Source of the DNA: Bartonella sp. MM73XJBT.G
GTDB taxonomy: Bacteria > Pseudomonadota > Alphaproteobacteria > Rhizobiales > Rhizobiaceae
Length of the DNA: 64,000 nt
Assembly: GCF_028618435.1 (NCBI RefSeq)
Contig: NZ_JAQISW010000005.1
Coordinates: 1-64,000, forward strand
Direction: 5' to 3'
The notes under the pieces: generated by a model
Database searches by the model: none
What the model was told of the DNA's origin: nothing
The model's input: only the letters and a program-made list of their open reading frames with translations
In this document: one piece after another, positions 1 to 7,846 of the stretch
How positions within the stretch are numbered: the first letter of the stretch is position 1
Layout: every line of letters begins with the position of its first letter
Translations under genes and position numbers: made by a program

Positions 1-2
1 GT

Positions 3-329
3 GCTAGTCCTGATGGGCTTATTGGTGAGGACGGTTTAATTGAGATTAAATGCCTACAATCATTAAACCATTTACGCTTTTTTATAGATGACACTATCAA
101 GCCTGAATATATCGCACAAATGCAATTTCAAATGGCTTGCACGGGACGTAAATGGTGTCATTTCATGAGCTATAATCCAAACTTTGTAGGCAAATCTACT
201 AGTTTGAGAATGAAGATCAAACGCATCAATCGTGATGAAGAACAAATCGAACAAATCAATCAAGCGGTTGAAATCTTTTTAGCAGAAATAGAGCAAGAGA
301 TGCAAAAGATTTTGGCAAAAGCTGCTTAA
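3..329 (+). CDS. YqaJ-type phage recombination exonuclease, C-terminal part (5' end outside window)
   Basis: This reading frame is open from the left edge to a TAA stop, so only about 108 C-terminal residues are visible. They contain the second half of a YqaJ/lambda-exonuclease-type nuclease core: an SPDGLIG segment, then E-I-K (the D...ExK metal-binding pattern) and a QMQ-type helix further on. Enzymes of this family digest one strand of double-stranded DNA ends and work with a single-strand annealing protein in phage recombination. The gene lies just upstream of a small ORF and an integrase on the same strand, which fits the end of a prophage or phage-like island. A strong GC-rich hairpin follows the stop. 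The N-terminal half and any annealing partner lie outside the window. Confidence 0.75.
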   Translation, partial: ASPDGLIGEDGLIEIKCLQSLNHLRFFIDDTIKPEYIAQMQFQMACTGRKWCHFMSYNPNFVGKSTSLRMKIKRINRDEEQIEQINQAVEIFLAEIEQEMQKILAKAA

Positions 330-335
330 ACCTAT

Positions 336-363
336 GGGGGTGCTCTCTCCTCCCAGCACCCCC
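336..363 (+). terminator. Probable intrinsic terminator after the YqaJ-like gene
   Basis: A 9 bp perfect GC-rich stem (gggggtgct, 336-344, with agcaccccc, 355-363) encloses a 10 nt pyrimidine-rich loop, 7 nt after the stop codon of the exonuclease gene. The following bases are pyrimidine-rich but without a long T run, so termination strength is uncertain. Confidence 0.65.
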
Positions 364-438
364 ACCCTTTCATAATAATTTTAATCAATACGTGATTCAC
401 AACACGGGTGAATTGCACCTAAATCAAGGGGAATAGAC

Positions 439-690
439 ATGGCACACCGCCCACCTACCATAACACAACCAGCCATTGCACGCGCTTTAAGAGAAGCAAA
501 AAAACAAGGCGCAGAGGTTGTAGAAATAAAACCTACTGGAGAGTTATTCATTCATATCAATAAAACTATAACATCACCAACAACAAGGAATAATGCTTAT
601 AGTATTGAAGATTTTCCACCTCTTGAAAACGAACAAGAAGAATGTAGTACAAATCCATTCTGCCCCTCTGTTGACGGCATAGAATTCTAA
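439..690 (+). CDS. Small phage-island protein preceding the integrase, function unknown
   Basis: The ORF encodes 83 residues with an AAGGGG ribosome binding site just upstream of the ATG. The N-terminal half, with the segment AIARALREAKKQGAEVVEI, looks like an amphipathic helix followed by a strand, and the C-terminal half is acidic and low in complexity. It ends 2 nt before the integrase start, so the two are probably co-translated. Small ORFs at this position in Rhizobiales prophages are common; an excisionase or integrase-regulatory role is possible but nothing in the sequence proves it. A decayed relative is visible at 20077-20300, directly before a decayed integrase, which shows that the two genes travel as a module. 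Confidence 0.7.
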   Translation: MAHRPPTITQPAIARALREAKKQGAEVVEIKPTGELFIHINKTITSPTTRNNAYSIEDFPPLENEQEECSTNPFCPSVDGIEF

Positions 691-692
691 CC

Positions 693-1739
693 ATGCCAAA
701 GCGTCGTCCACCCTATCTTGTTCGTGAACGTACACGCCATGGTAAAGTCATATGGTATGTCCGTATTGGTCATGGACCACGGTTTCGCATTGAAGGAACT
801 TACGGAACACAAGAATTTGTTGACAATTATACACTTGCCCTTAAGCACGTGCAAAATGGCTCTTCTAAGATAATGAAACGCACTAAGCTTACAGAAGGGT
901 CTTTTGACTGGTTATTGCATCAGTATTTACAAAGCATGCAATGGCATAATCAATCAGAGTCAACGAAAAAAGTTAAATATCGAATTCTGAATAATGTTTC
1001 TAAACATATTGGTAATCGCGCCTATAAAAGTATAGAAAAACAACATATTCTTGATGCTGTAGACAGAAGGCGTGATACTCCCGCAGCAGCAAAACACTTT
1101 TTAACGGCTTTAAATGGTCTTTTTAATTGGGCGGTTGATAATGCTCTTTTAAACAGAAATCCTGCTTTTAACATAAAACCACCAAAATCTTTTAACGTAG
1201 AAGGTTTCACCCCATGGTTAGAAGAAGACATAGATAAATATTATCATCATTGGTCTGTTGGTACACATGAACGCGTATGGATCGATGTTCTTCTTTATAC
1301 CGGCTTGCGTCGTGGTGATGCCGTTCGTATCGGCTGGAAAGATGTCACAACAGATAATATTATCCACCTCAAAACAGAAAAGAGCCAATTTAAAACAGAT
1401 GTTTTTCTTCCTATTTTACCGGAACTTGCAGAAACCCTTAAAATTGGTCCCGTAGGTGATGAAACATTTATTTGTGGAAAAGAAGGTAAAAAACTGACTA
1501 AAGAAAGTTTTGGCAATCTATTTCGTAAAGCTTGTAATGCAGCAGGTATTAAAAAATCAGCGCATGGATTGCGAAAATTAGCGGCCACCCGCGCAGCTAA
1601 TGCCGGTGCTACGGTTTCACAAATGAAAGCGCTTTTTGGCTGGACAGAAGATAACATGGCATCTCTTTACACAAAAAGCGCAGATCGCAAACGTCTCGCA
1701 ATAGAAGCAATTAAAAAACTTCAAAAAGGTTCGGGATAG
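693..1739 (+). CDS. Tyrosine-family site-specific integrase (phage integrase)
   Basis: The 348-residue product is a tyrosine recombinase. A basic N-terminal arm-binding region is followed by a core-binding SAM-like domain (about residues 70-165) and a catalytic domain. The catalytic signature is visible: the first Arg in TGLRRGDAVRI, the HGLRK box (His and second Arg), and the nucleophile Tyr in the LFGWTEDNMASLYTK segment. Such enzymes integrate and excise phage or island DNA through a covalent 3'-phosphotyrosine intermediate. It lies 76 bp from the 3' end of tRNA-Gln, the usual arrangement for integration into the 3' end of a tRNA gene. The reading frame is intact. Residues 1-50 are recognisable in a degenerate copy at 20310-20480. 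Confidence 0.93.
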   Translation: MPKRRPPYLVRERTRHGKVIWYVRIGHGPRFRIEGTYGTQEFVDNYTLALKHVQNGSSKIMKRTKLTEGSFDWLLHQYLQSMQWHNQSESTKKVKYRILNNVSKHIGNRAYKSIEKQHILDAVDRRRDTPAAAKHFLTALNGLFNWAVDNALLNRNPAFNIKPPKSFNVEGFTPWLEEDIDKYYHHWSVGTHERVWIDVLLYTGLRRGDAVRIGWKDVTTDNIIHLKTEKSQFKTDVFLPILPELAETLKIGPVGDETFICGKEGKKLTKESFGNLFRKACNAAGIKKSAHGLRKLAATRAANAGATVSQMKALFGWTEDNMASLYTKSADRKRLAIEAIKKLQKGSG

Positions 1740-1815
1740 ACAGAAAATAAGTTAAAGGAATCAACGGAAATAAAATTCCCGTACTTTCTGATAAATCATT
1801 GATTTCATTAAAGTA

Positions 1816-1890
1816 TGGCTGGGGTACCTGGATTCGAACCAGGGAATGCCGGTACCAAAAACCGGTGCCTTACCGCTTGGCTATACCCCA
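1816..1890 (-). tRNA. tRNA-Gln (anticodon UUG), likely prophage attachment site
   Basis: Read on the minus strand, the 75 nt gene begins TGGGGTATAGCC, has a D-arm AAGCGGTAAGGC, an anticodon stem CCGGT/ACCGG closing a 7 nt loop whose anticodon is TTG (reads CAA, Gln), a T-arm CTGGTTCGAATCCAG, and an acceptor end TACCCCAG CCA. The CCA is encoded. All helices pair. The 3' end points at the integrase, so the distal half of the tRNA is the likely att core; the second att copy would lie beyond the left edge of the window. Confidence 0.95.
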
Positions 1891-2761
1891 AAAAAATATG
1901 CTTTACAGCCGTTTTTTGCACCTTATAGCGATTCCTATGAAGAGACGCAATATCTGAAAATAAAAGATCTTACTTTTTTATTATTAAAGTCTCTACACCT
2001 TGTACGATACGCAACGATACAAATTCCCAATAGAAACGAATAGACAGTTATTCTTTTAGCACAAGTCACAACCATTTATCCATCAATTATTTTGTCTTAT
2101 TTTGCTCTTTTATTAATTTCTTAAAAATAGAAAATGAAAATCTTATCATTTATGTCTCTAATAAATTAACATATGCTTTGCTTTTTTTGATATATTCAAA
2201 TCTCATCTTTCTCAATTAAAAAATTTTTGCTACATTGGAAGTTAGCAAAGTGTATGATATCCTGCTATACTCTTTCATTAAACGTAAAGATGATAATATC
2301 CAATGATTTTATATGCTAGATTTATGAATAGCGCTATGAAATGAAATTAAGCGCATTGAAAAATCTTTTTTAAAAATATGACTTAATATGCTATTGTAAA
2401 CACCATAACACACTAATAAGCTGAGAGTTTTTACAAAAATTAAAAGTATTTTATATCGTATTTGGAAAAATAGAGAGAAAAAACAAGGGTTGATAGCTAT
2501 CTCCCTTTACTTTTTATTCAAAAAATCATGCTATTTTTATCCATTCATAATTGTAAAAAATCTTTAGAAGCACTATTTATTATAGACTCGTGTCCCTTTT
2601 GATTGGTTTAAATACATTTCCTAAGAGCTCTTTTTACAAAAAGAGAGACATTAAAATTAATTAACATATATAAAAGCATCCAACATTTGCTTTTAGATGC
2701 TGCAAATGGCAAATTAGATTTTTGGAGTGAGCTTAACAATTAGAATCGAGGAGATTTTTAA
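1891..2761. other. 870 nt gene-free, AT-rich region before sodB
   Basis: No convincing coding region is present. The short frames here are rich in stops, and the one open frame overlapping the tRNA is a by-product of the tRNA sequence. The region should hold the promoter of the tRNA (minus strand) and of sodB (plus strand). A clear Shine-Dalgarno GAGGAG lies at 2748-2753 for sodB. I see no repeats or strong hairpins. Confidence 0.5.
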
Positions 2762-3364
2762 ATGGCTTTTGAATTGGCTGCATTGCCTTATGATTACGAT
2801 GCTCTTTCGCCTTATATGTCACGCGAGACGCTTGAATATCATCATGATAAGCATCACCTCGCTTATCTTACCAATACCAACAACCTTATAAAAGACTCAG
2901 GCTTGGAAAATGAAAGCCTTGAAGAGATTGTAAAAAAAAGTTTTGGAAAAAATACTGGTTTGTTTAATAATGCAGCGCAATATTACAATCATAACCATTT
3001 TTGGCATTGGATGAAAAAAGATGGTGGTGGTCAAAAACTACCTGAAAAACTAGCAAAAGCTATTGAATCTGATCTAGGTGGCTATGACAAGTTCCGTGCT
3101 GATTTTATTGCTACTGCTGGTGCCCAATTTGGCTCTGGATGGGCATGGGTTGCTGTTAAAGATGGTAAGCTTGAAATTATGAAAATGTCTAATGCTGAGA
3201 ATCCTTTGATTCATGATGCTCAACCTATTCTAGGTGTGGATGTGTGGGAACATTCCTATTACATTGACTACCGCAATGCTCGTCCGAAATATCTCGAATC
3301 TTTTGTGGATCATTTGATCAATTGGGATTATGTTTTAAAACTTTATGAAGATTGCGGATTGTAA
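2762..3364 (+). CDS. sodB: Superoxide dismutase, Fe/Mn family (Fe-type)
   Basis: The 200-residue product dismutates superoxide to oxygen and hydrogen peroxide. The metal ligands are recognisable: the first His in the HHDKHH segment near residue 27, the second in the NHNHFWHW segment, and the Asp and His of DVWEHSYY. The FNNAAQYYNHNHFW stretch and the AGAQFGSGWAWV segment are typical of the iron-dependent subgroup, although metal preference cannot be decided from sequence alone. There is no signal peptide, so the enzyme is cytoplasmic. Length is normal for the family. The start is supported by GAGGAG 8 bp upstream. The gene appears monocistronic, with a hairpin directly downstream shared with the convergent ptrB. 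Confidence 0.95.
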   Translation: MAFELAALPYDYDALSPYMSRETLEYHHDKHHLAYLTNTNNLIKDSGLENESLEEIVKKSFGKNTGLFNNAAQYYNHNHFWHWMKKDGGGQKLPEKLAKAIESDLGGYDKFRADFIATAGAQFGSGWAWVAVKDGKLEIMKMSNAENPLIHDAQPILGVDVWEHSYYIDYRNARPKYLESFVDHLINWDYVLKLYEDCGL

Positions 3365-3392
3365 ACTGTTTCGATAATTTCTAGTGTCTATA

Positions 3393-3423
3393 AGTCCCTA
3401 TAATCTTATAAATTATAGGGACT
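3393..3423. terminator. Hairpin between convergent sodB and ptrB, possible bidirectional terminator
   Basis: A perfect 12 bp inverted repeat (agtccctataat, 3393-3404, and attatagggact, 3412-3423) with a 7 nt loop lies between the two convergent stop codons. It lacks a T run on either side, so it may be a weak or factor-assisted terminator, or an mRNA 3'-end stabiliser. Confidence 0.55.
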
Positions 3424-3444
3424 GACAAACAAAGATATTATAGA

Positions 3445-5538
3445 TTAGCAACGATCTTTTCCTGCTATCTTTAGAATATATGCGTAGATATAAGCAACTT
3501 CTTCTAACTTTGAAAAACGTCCAGCCGCCCCAGCATGGCCTGAATCCATGTTAATACGCAATAAAATTGCATTATCATCTGTTTTTAACTCACGCAATTT
3601 TGCTACCCATTTTGCAGGTTCCCAGTAAGTTACACGAGGATCTGTTAATCCTGCGATTACAAGCATAGGAGGATATTTTTGCGCTTTGACGTTATCATAG
3701 GGAGAATAAGAAGCGATAAGATTATAATCTTCTTGTGATTCAAGAGGATTTCCCCATTCGGGCCATTCAGGGGGCGTTAGGGGTAAGGAAGCATCAAGCA
3801 TCGTTGTTAAAACATCAACAAAAGGTACATTGGCTATAATCCCAGCAAAATCCTGTGGTGCTATATTGGCAATCGCTCCCATCAACATGCCTCCTGCCGA
3901 ACCACCATGTGCAATAAGCCGATCATGGGCTGTGAATTTATTGTTTACAAGATAGCGCCCACAAGCAATAAAATCAGTAAATGTGTTATATTTAAAAAGA
4001 TGTTTTCCTTTCTCATACCATTCAACCCCTTTTTCTTTTCCTCCGCGAATATGGGCAATAGCATAAATAAAACCTCTGTTTACGAGAGAGAGGGCATTAC
4101 TATTGAAACTGGCTGGTATAGAGATCCCATAAGCACCATAACCGTAAAGCAAACAAGGTGCACAACCGTTAAGGGATGTATTTTTATGATAAAGAAGTGA
4201 GATGGGAATTTTTTCACCATCCTCTGCGATGGCCATAACACGTCGCGTTATATATTCATCTTTATTATGGCCAGAGGGGATTATTTGCGTCTTTAGCAAT
4301 ATCCGTTTGCGACTTTTTACCTCATAATCAAATACTTGATCAGGCGTTGTCATCGATGAGTAAGAAAAGCGAATGGACTGACTATTATATTCCGCTGCGC
4401 CTTGCAGACCTAAAGAATAAGCCTCTTCATCAAAAGAAATGGAATGGATTTGTTTCGTTGTACGCTCCATAATTTTTATACGAGGAAGCCCTTCAAAGCG
4501 TTCAAGCCAAATAAGAAAGTCTTGATACGCATCATAGGATAGGATTAAACGTCCAAGCTGATGGGACACAAGCTCTGACCAATTTTCTGATTGCGGAGCC
4601 GAATACGGTGCGACCATAATTTTAAAGTCTTTTGCATTATCTAAATTCGTAAGAATATAAAATACATCACCACCTTCTGTAAGTGAATATTCAATACCTT
4701 TTTGCCGTTTTCGTACACATTGAGGAACGCTAAGAGGCGCTTTAGCAGGAATTAACCAGATCTCTGAGGTTTCATGATCATGAATATTAATATAAATAAC
4801 ATCATGAAGCTTAGAACCGCTTACATTTAAGAAAAAACCTGGATTATCTTCACGAAAAATAAGATTATCTTGTGATTGATCCGTGTTTAGGCGATGATAA
4901 TAGAGCTCTGAGGGACGGTGATTTTCATCCACCTTTGTATAGAAAAAGCCTTCAGATTGAGCATCCCACACAATTTGTCCGGATGTGTCAATTATGGTGT
5001 CCGTAAAATCAGATAATGTCTCTAAATTACGAATTTTAGCTGTATAAAATTCTGATCCTTTATCATCATAGGTCCATACAACATACCTATGATCAGGAGA
5101 TTCTCGGACTGAACCAAAATTGAAATATTCTTTATCTTCAGCCAAAATATCACCATTAAGATAAACATGTCTTTCTTCACCATTTCTTGATGTTCGAAAA
5201 TAATGTGGTTGTTGCCCTCCGGTAACATAAGAAAATCCGTAAGCAAAAGGTCCATTTTTTATAGGAATGGAACTATCATTCTCTTGGATCCTGCTTTTCA
5301 TTTCGGTAAAAAGCAAATCTCTTAATGGCTTTGTATCAGCCATTTGAGCCGCTTGATAAGCATTTTCTTTTTCGAGATGATCTCGAATATTGGGATCAAG
5401 ACAGTTAGGATTTTTAAAAACATCTTGCCAATTAGATGCACGTAACCAATGATAGGAATCATCACGAAAAATACCATGATGTATTTCCTTATGAGTGATT
5501 CTAGATGCTTTGGGAGGAATTGTAAAAGTGCGGGTCAT
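3445..5538 (-). CDS. ptrB: Oligopeptidase B (protease II), S9A serine peptidase
   Basis: The 697-residue product is a prolyl-oligopeptidase-family enzyme that cleaves short peptides after basic residues in the cytoplasm. An N-terminal seven-bladed propeller (about residues 60-410) precedes an alpha/beta hydrolase domain. The nucleophile Ser is in AHGGSAGGM near residue 547, the Asp is probably in the AGLTDPRV segment, and the His is in DSGHAGAAG near the C-terminus. Length matches the family. I chose the ATG at 5538 rather than the upstream TTG because AGGA lies 7 nt before it. It is convergent with sodB and has no operon partner. Confidence 0.92.
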   Translation of the reverse strand: MTRTFTIPPKASRITHKEIHHGIFRDDSYHWLRASNWQDVFKNPNCLDPNIRDHLEKENAYQAAQMADTKPLRDLLFTEMKSRIQENDSSIPIKNGPFAYGFSYVTGGQQPHYFRTSRNGEERHVYLNGDILAEDKEYFNFGSVRESPDHRYVVWTYDDKGSEFYTAKIRNLETLSDFTDTIIDTSGQIVWDAQSEGFFYTKVDENHRPSELYYHRLNTDQSQDNLIFREDNPGFFLNVSGSKLHDVIYINIHDHETSEIWLIPAKAPLSVPQCVRKRQKGIEYSLTEGGDVFYILTNLDNAKDFKIMVAPYSAPQSENWSELVSHQLGRLILSYDAYQDFLIWLERFEGLPRIKIMERTTKQIHSISFDEEAYSLGLQGAAEYNSQSIRFSYSSMTTPDQVFDYEVKSRKRILLKTQIIPSGHNKDEYITRRVMAIAEDGEKIPISLLYHKNTSLNGCAPCLLYGYGAYGISIPASFNSNALSLVNRGFIYAIAHIRGGKEKGVEWYEKGKHLFKYNTFTDFIACGRYLVNNKFTAHDRLIAHGGSAGGMLMGAIANIAPQDFAGIIANVPFVDVLTTMLDASLPLTPPEWPEWGNPLESQEDYNLIASYSPYDNVKAQKYPPMLVIAGLTDPRVTYWEPAKWVAKLRELKTDDNAILLRINMDSGHAGAAGRFSKLEEVAYIYAYILKIAGKDRC

Positions 5539-5544
5539 ACACAA

Positions 5545-6284
5545 TCCTATATTTAAATATGTTAATAGCTTCGTTTATATGTTAGAATCACAATTATTGG
5601 TGCAAGTATAAAAATATAATTTCTACACACTTGCAAAAATAGCATCGCGATCATTTATACAATTAATATCCTTCTATTCATTAGCTATCATATATTCATT
5701 AGCTATCATAGCTATTGTTTTTGAGGGAGAAAACACCACTTTTATAATGGAAGTGACGGTAAGACAATTAAGTCAAGAAAGAATTGATTTTTTTGATACA
5801 GTATAAATGTATAATTTTACATAATATAATAAATATATCTAAATTATTATCATTTTATTATAAAAAATAAAAAAATATTATTTACATTTTAAGGAATATA
5901 TGTATATTATAAGTAGTGATATTTTTTTATATTTATGATATGTATTTTTTATATTATTAACTTTATAAATATAAATCATAAAAAGAAAATTAGATTTTAC
6001 AAAAAAACATATTTAATAAATTATAAATATTTAAAATAAAATTAATATTTTATACCTTATATTTTTATAATTCTTAATTTTATTTTTACCTTTTCAAAAA
6101 AAATAAATAAATTTTATCTTATATTTTTTTATATTTGTGATATATCATATATTACGTATGATATGTTATAGAATAAAACTATCTTTAATATGTAAGAATT
6201 TTGTTTTTCTTATTGTATATTATGACAAAAAAGAGGTATTTATTTGATTTTTTTGTGTTTTGGCAATTTTATAGAATAATTGAA
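5545..6284. other. Very AT-rich gene-free tract upstream of mucR
   Basis: About 740 nt between ptrB and the mucR promoter lack any supported gene. From about 5810 to 6200 the sequence is almost pure A and T with many TpA steps, even more extreme than other gaps in this AT-rich window. MucR/Ros proteins are known to act in an H-NS-like way on AT-rich DNA containing TpA steps, so this may be an autoregulatory or silencing region; that is inference. A 19-codon frame at 5747-5806 has no well-placed ribosome binding site and I do not call it. Confidence 0.45.
5675..5710. repeat. Perfect 18 bp tandem duplication
   Basis: The 18-mer tattcattagctatcata occurs twice without a spacer (5675-5692 and 5693-5710), and a partial third unit (gctatt) follows. 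It lies in the ptrB-mucR gap. Such exact short duplications are usually recent slippage products; no function is evident. Confidence 0.85.
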
Positions 6285-6314
6285 TTGACAAAAAAGATTT
6301 TTGTACAATATGAA
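6285..6314 (+). promoter_or_regulatory. Candidate sigma70-type promoter of mucR
   Basis: A consensus -35 box TTGACA (6285-6290) is followed after 18 nt by TATGAA (6309-6314). This is the best promoter-like pair between the AT-rich tract and mucR. An alternative -10 TACAAT (6304-6309) has a spacing of only 13 nt and is less likely. Confidence 0.35.
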
Positions 6315-6359
6315 ACTTATGTGCATCGGATCTTTATATTATGAGTATATGCACTATAT

Positions 6360-6389
6360 CTCGACTTTGAATTACTCGATTTTGAATTA
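6360..6389. repeat. Tandem 15-mer directly upstream of mucR, possible operator
   Basis: The 15-mer ctcgactttgaatta (6360-6374) is followed at once by ctcgattttgaatta (6375-6389), with one C/T difference. The second copy ends just before the AAAGGA ribosome binding site of mucR. Its place between promoter and start codon suggests a binding site, possibly for MucR autoregulation, which is known in other Rhizobiales. The repeat is seen; the operator role is inference. Confidence 0.5.
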
Positions 6390-6401
6390 AAGGAAACAAG
6401 A

Positions 6402-6839
6402 ATGGAACATCGTGCAGTCTTAGAGACTGAAAGCAATTTAGTTATTACATTGGTTGCTGATATTGTTGCTGCCTACGTGAGTAATAATTCTATTCGACCG
6501 ACTGAAGTGCCAAGTTTGATTGCTGATGTCCATGCTGCTTTTCGTAAAGCAGGGAATCTAGAGTTAGCTGAAGTTGAAGCTGAAAAACAAAGGCCTGCCG
6601 TTAATCCAAAACGTTCAGTATTTCCTGATTATCTCATTTGCCTTGAAGATGGAAAGAAATTTAAATCTCTCAAGCGTCATCTCATGACACATTATGGAAT
6701 GTTACCAGAGGAATACCGTGAAAAATGGCAGTTAGATAGTTCCTATCCTATGGTGGCGCCTAATTATGCGAAAACACGATCAGCTTTAGCCAAAGAGATG
6801 GGACTTGGACGCAAAAGCAAACGGAAAAAAGCTAAATAG
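6402..6839 (+). CDS. mucR: MucR/Ros-family zinc-finger transcriptional regulator
   Basis: The 145-residue protein has the MucR architecture: an N-terminal oligomerisation region (residues 1-60), a linker, and a C-terminal prokaryotic zinc-finger DNA-binding domain ending in a Lys/Arg-rich tail (GRKSKRKKAK). The expected metal site is Cys80-x2-Asp83-x9-His93-x3-His97, so the second Cys of the classical Ros finger is Asp here, a variant known in this family. Family members control surface, motility and virulence genes and behave like H-NS on AT-rich DNA. The ribosome binding site AAAGGA and a tandem 15-mer precede the start. The neighbourhood with sufE is the usual Rhizobiales one. Confidence 0.93.
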   Translation: MEHRAVLETESNLVITLVADIVAAYVSNNSIRPTEVPSLIADVHAAFRKAGNLELAEVEAEKQRPAVNPKRSVFPDYLICLEDGKKFKSLKRHLMTHYGMLPEEYREKWQLDSSYPMVAPNYAKTRSALAKEMGLGRKSKRKKAK

Positions 6840-6947
6840 TTATATTTTTCGAAAAAATAATTCCTATATAGATTTATATAAAGTTGCTTTTTAGAGTGCA
6901 CGTTTTCTGTAAAGCTTTTGTGTGTATAGCAATTTGTAGAAAGGGAA

Positions 6948-7358
6948 CTATATAGAGCTTTCGTTATGGATTCGTTTGATCATTGATTTCAGACCATTGG
7001 ATCGTTGTGGTGTAAGATTTTCGTTTAAACCAAGTTTCTCAAAGAGATTTTGAGCATCAGAGTTGCGAATTTCAGAAGCTTTTTTTCCTGAATAATAAGC
7101 CAAAAGAATATAAATGAGTCCACGCACAATATGGGCATCGGAATCACCTTGAAACGTTACTATTGGATCTTCTGAATTATTACGTGATGATAAAAGCCAC
7201 ACTTGGCTAACACAACCAGGAACTTTGTGGGCATCGTTTCGAGCACTTTCTGGAAAAGGTGGCAATTCATGGCCAAGCTCAATGACATAACGATAACGAT
7301 CTTCCCAATTATCTAAAAGCGAAAAGTTTTCTATAATATTGTCGATTGTTTCCGCCAT
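6948..7358 (-). CDS. sufE: SufE-family cysteine desulfurase sulfur acceptor
   Basis: The 136-residue protein matches SufE across its length: an N-terminal helix pair with WEDRYRYVIELG, the PGCVSQVW loop carrying the acceptor Cys49, and the YSGKKASEI helix. SufE takes persulfide sulfur from the SufS desulfurase and passes it to the SufBCD scaffold for Fe-S cluster assembly in the cytoplasm. No suf operon is adjacent, so it works in trans. It is convergent with mucR and followed in the same direction by no other gene; the DUF5330 gene lies upstream on the same strand. Confidence 0.92.
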   Translation of the reverse strand: MAETIDNIIENFSLLDNWEDRYRYVIELGHELPPFPESARNDAHKVPGCVSQVWLLSSRNNSEDPIVTFQGDSDAHIVRGLIYILLAYYSGKKASEIRNSDAQNLFEKLGLNENLTPQRSNGLKSMIKRIHNESSI

Positions 7359-7465
7359 TATCTTAGTCCTGTTTCCTTTTAATAATCATGTTGAATATAT
7401 TTATTGGTAGATAAATATTTATTTTCCTAATATAATGAATATGAAAGACGTTAAAGATTCTTATT

Positions 7466-7840
7466 TTAAGATAACATTGTATGATTTTGTAAGAGTTCTT
7501 TTATTTCCATTTTGTGAGAAACATTAGGAGAAATCTCTATATTATTTTTGTTCCCTAATATATGCCCTAAATATTCATAAACAGCTTTTGCACCGTAATA
7601 TGCGCGTTCGCCAAGTAAACTTAAAAAGGACTTTCCTACTTTACAAGTTTCTTTATTACGATCACAAAATGTTCCTAAGTCATTTAAAGCTTCCTTAAAC
7701 GCAATAATTACATCACTTGTTGTTGTCTCATTATTTTTTGAATTAGAAGAATGGTTACTGCTTGGATTTGCTACAAAAAATGAAATAATGACAAAAACAA
7801 AAAACAAAAAAAATGATAATTTGATTAAAAAACGTATCAT
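7466..7840 (-). CDS. DUF5330-like membrane-anchored small protein, function unknown
   Basis: The 124-residue product begins with a hydrophobic segment (about residues 3-26, MIRFLIKLSFFLFFVFVII) that is a signal anchor or signal peptide, followed by a polar Ser/Asn linker and a small helical domain with two Cys (FCDRNKETC), possibly forming a periplasmic disulfide. The pattern of an N-terminal anchor, a short domain with an FC-x5-TC-type pair and a C-terminal helix resembles the DUF5330 proteins found beside sufE in Rhizobiales. I chose the ATG at 7840 over the upstream TTG. Function is not known for the family. Confidence 0.65.
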   Translation of the reverse strand: MIRFLIKLSFFLFFVFVIISFFVANPSSNHSSNSKNNETTTSDVIIAFKEALNDLGTFCDRNKETCKVGKSFLSLLGERAYYGAKAVYEYLGHILGNKNNIEISPNVSHKMEIKELLQNHTMLS

Positions 7841-7846
7841 GAGCAA

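Noticed and set aside
1295-1657. 120-codon minus-strand frame
   Set aside because: Antisense to the catalytic domain of the integrase, whose motifs are in the plus frame.
1846-2043. 65-codon plus-strand frame overlapping tRNA-Gln
   Set aside because: It starts inside the tRNA gene on the opposite strand and has no ribosome binding site or recognisable domain.
5747-5806. 19-codon frame starting MEVTVRQLSQERIDFF
   Set aside because: The GAGGGAG upstream is too far from the ATG (about 18 nt), the frame is tiny, and no relative is recognised.
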